Assembly: GCA_963739345.1 (NCBI GenBank)
Contig: CAVUAA010000001.1
Span: 434,001-498,000, forward strand
Reading direction: 5' to 3'
DNA from: CAVUAA01 sp963739345
GTDB lineage: Bacteria > Chlamydiota > Chlamydiia > Chlamydiales > JAFEGQ01
DNA: 64,000 nt
The notes under the pieces: model-generated
Seen by the model: only the letters and a program-made list of their open reading frames with translations
Database searches by the model: none
Told to the model about the DNA's origin: nothing
Translations under genes and position numbers: made by a program
Shown: piece after piece, positions 62,813 through 64,000 of the stretch
Numbering within the stretch: the first letter of the stretch is position 1
Layout of the letters: the number at the start of each line of letters is the position of its first letter

Positions 62813-63744
62813 GCCGTTACCCTCTGCTCAACTCTCAATCGTGGATCGAGCAACATGTAGGCGATGTCGACCAGAAAGACAATGAAGAGCAACAGCGCGC
62901 TGTAGAAGACCGTCATCCCCATGATCACCGTATAGTCCCGGTTGGCGATGCTGGTGACAAACCACTGTCCCAAGCCGGGAATCCCAAAGATCTTCTCCAC
63001 CACAAAGCTGCCCACCAAAATGTTGGCCAGCAGGGGACCCATATAGGTCAACACTGGCATGAACGCGTTGCGTAGCGCATGTCTAAGTACCGTCACCCTC
63101 CACCCCAACCCCTTTGCGCGAGCGGTCATGATGTAGTCCTGCCGCAGCACCTCCAACATGCTTGACCGGGTTAACCGGGCGATGAACGCCATTGGCAACG
63201 CCGCCAGCGAACAGGCGGGCAAAATCGACTGTGCGAATGTCCCCCAACGAGCCACTGGCAGCCAGCCCAACTTAATCGAGAAAATATACTGCAAAAACGT
63301 CGCCAATAAGAAACTTGGAACCGACAATCCAATGACCGCCACCGTCATCGCCCCATAATCCTGCCCCTTCCTGTGCTTCACCGCCGCCAACGTCCCCAAA
63401 AACGTTCCGCCGGCCACTGCCAACAACAACGCCTCAAAACCCAGCACACATGAGACGGGAAAGCCTTGAGCGATGATCTCGTTCACCGTCCGAGCCTTGT
63501 ACTTAAACGACGGTCCCAGATCCCACGTCACCACCTTCATTAGGTAGTGGCCATACTGCACCAAAATCGGATCATTCAAATGATAATGATCGCGGAGCGC
63601 CTCTAAAATGGCCGGTGGAATAGCCTGTTCCTGCGTGAACGGATCGCCAGGGATCGCCTTCATCAAAAAAAACGTTACCGTGATGATGACAAAGAGCGCC
63701 ACCACCATCGCCCCAAACTTTTTGGCTAATAGATGTAAGTTCAC
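62809..63744 (-). CDS. oppB: Oligopeptide ABC transporter permease OppB
   Basis: A 311-aa permease with six predicted helices; GDPFTQEQAIPPAILEAL and the EAA loop TARAKGLGWRVTVLRHAL are family features, and the C-terminus (GLGQWFVTSIANRDYTVIMG) is typical. First gene of oppBCDF in this window. The peptide-binding OppA is not present here and may lie elsewhere. Confidence 0.95.
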   Translation of the reverse strand: MNLHLLAKKFGAMVVALFVIITVTFFLMKAIPGDPFTQEQAIPPAILEALRDHYHLNDPILVQYGHYLMKVVTWDLGPSFKYKARTVNEIIAQGFPVSCVLGFEALLLAVAGGTFLGTLAAVKHRKGQDYGAMTVAVIGLSVPSFLLATFLQYIFSIKLGWLPVARWGTFAQSILPACSLAALPMAFIARLTRSSMLEVLRQDYIMTARAKGLGWRVTVLRHALRNAFMPVLTYMGPLLANILVGSFVVEKIFGIPGLGQWFVTSIANRDYTVIMGMTVFYSALLLFIVFLVDIAYMLLDPRLRVEQRVTA

Positions 63745-63822
63745 CCGCCCACTCTAGCCTCGCGCCCCGTTTTCATCAACTTTCACATAGCAGGGGAGGC
63801 GCTTCAAAATTTAACTTGAGTT

Positions 63823-63850
63823 TTGGGTTAATATAAAGATCTGTTATACT
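63823..63850 (+). promoter_or_regulatory. Extended -10 promoter
   Basis: TTGGGT (63823-63828), a 16-base spacer, and TGT-TATACT (63842-63850) lie 24 bp before the start of the last gene. Confidence 0.5.
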
Positions 63851-63874
63851 TGGCCTTCAAACTCGGAGGTTGAA

Positions 63875-64000
63875 ATGTTCAGTGTTGCCGATAAAGAAAA
63901 GCCTGTAGGTCTTTTGGGTGTTATTGGCATGGGGGTAGCTGCCTATGCCTTCAGCCGGGGATGGCAAAGGCTGGGCGGTGTTGGTGCTGTGCCGAGTCTG
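63875..64000 (+). CDS. Hypothetical membrane protein, truncated by window edge
   Basis: ATG 63875 follows GGAGG with five bases between. The 42 visible residues (FSVADKEKPVGLLGVIGMG, VAAYAFSRGWQRLGG) include one short hydrophobic segment. The 3' part is outside the window; no family can be assigned. Confidence 0.6.
   Translation, partial: MFSVADKEKPVGLLGVIGMGVAAYAFSRGWQRLGGVGAVPSL

Overview
The window reads as a chromosome segment of a member of the Chlamydiota outside the genus Chlamydia (an environmental, protist-associated type), with a GC-rich genome. The evidence is gene content plus gene blocks that match Chlamydia order as I recall it: sucA-sucB; ferredoxin; recF/dnaN/smpB/apbE/folD; rpmG next to a LolE/LolD-type ABC pair; tsaD; kdsB-pyrG-yqgF-zwf-pgl; waaA with an alpha/beta hydrolase and a PPi-dependent phosphofructokinase; oppBCDF. 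No rRNA, CRISPR array or prophage is visible. Three tRNA genes are present (Pro-TGG, initiator Met-CAT, a second CAT tRNA); none encodes its CCA end.

Layout. 1-4.1 kb: 3' part of sucA, then sucB and lpdA, overlapping by ATGA (2-oxoglutarate dehydrogenase complex). 4.1-8.5 kb: a 1.1-kaa outer-membrane barrel plus beta-helix protein and an Lpg1974-type outer-membrane protein. 8.5-10.4 kb: two small serine hydrolases and a decayed third copy. 10.5-11.3 kb: Fe-S module. 11.5-20 kb: tRNA-Pro/adk, recF, dnaN, smpB, a broken IS200/RAYT-type transposase, a winged-helix-like protein, apbE, folD. 20-25 kb: a large protein with an RGS-like region, an AbiEi/AbiEii toxin-antitoxin pair and duplicated gene ends. 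25-30 kb: kbl-tdh-ugd-ispA-mreD-like operon. 29.7-34 kb: two tandem ~600-aa paralogs with possible SH2-like C-terminal modules. 34-41.7 kb: LolD/LolE-like exporter, rpmG, tsaD, and the pentose-phosphate operon zwf-opcA-pgl. 41.8-44 kb: accessory insertion. 44-50.5 kb: yqgF, pyrG, kdsB, a dicarboxylate/amino-acid symporter, waaA. 50.5-56.7 kb: two CAT tRNAs, a nucleotidyltransferase-leucine-rich-repeat protein broken by a one-base frameshift, and a second barrel/beta-helix surface protein. 56.8-63.7 kb: hydrolase, pfp, oppBCDF.

Housekeeping genes are packed in operons with 4-base overlaps. Accessory genes sit between these blocks and are mostly predicted surface proteins or host-directed proteins with eukaryote-like architecture.

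The second theme is non-autonomous palindromic DNA. At least five kinds of 100-310 bp palindromic element and several nearly perfect 40-70 nt hairpins are scattered between and inside genes. One insertion can be undone on paper: removing the element and one copy of an 8-bp target duplication restores an open reading frame. Three elements with unrelated ends share the sequence flanking their variable central hairpin. These, the nucleotidyltransferase-LRR protein and the SH2-like/RGS-like proteins are the best candidates for undescribed biology. Domain calls on the unrecognised proteins are by eye and need profile or structure searches.
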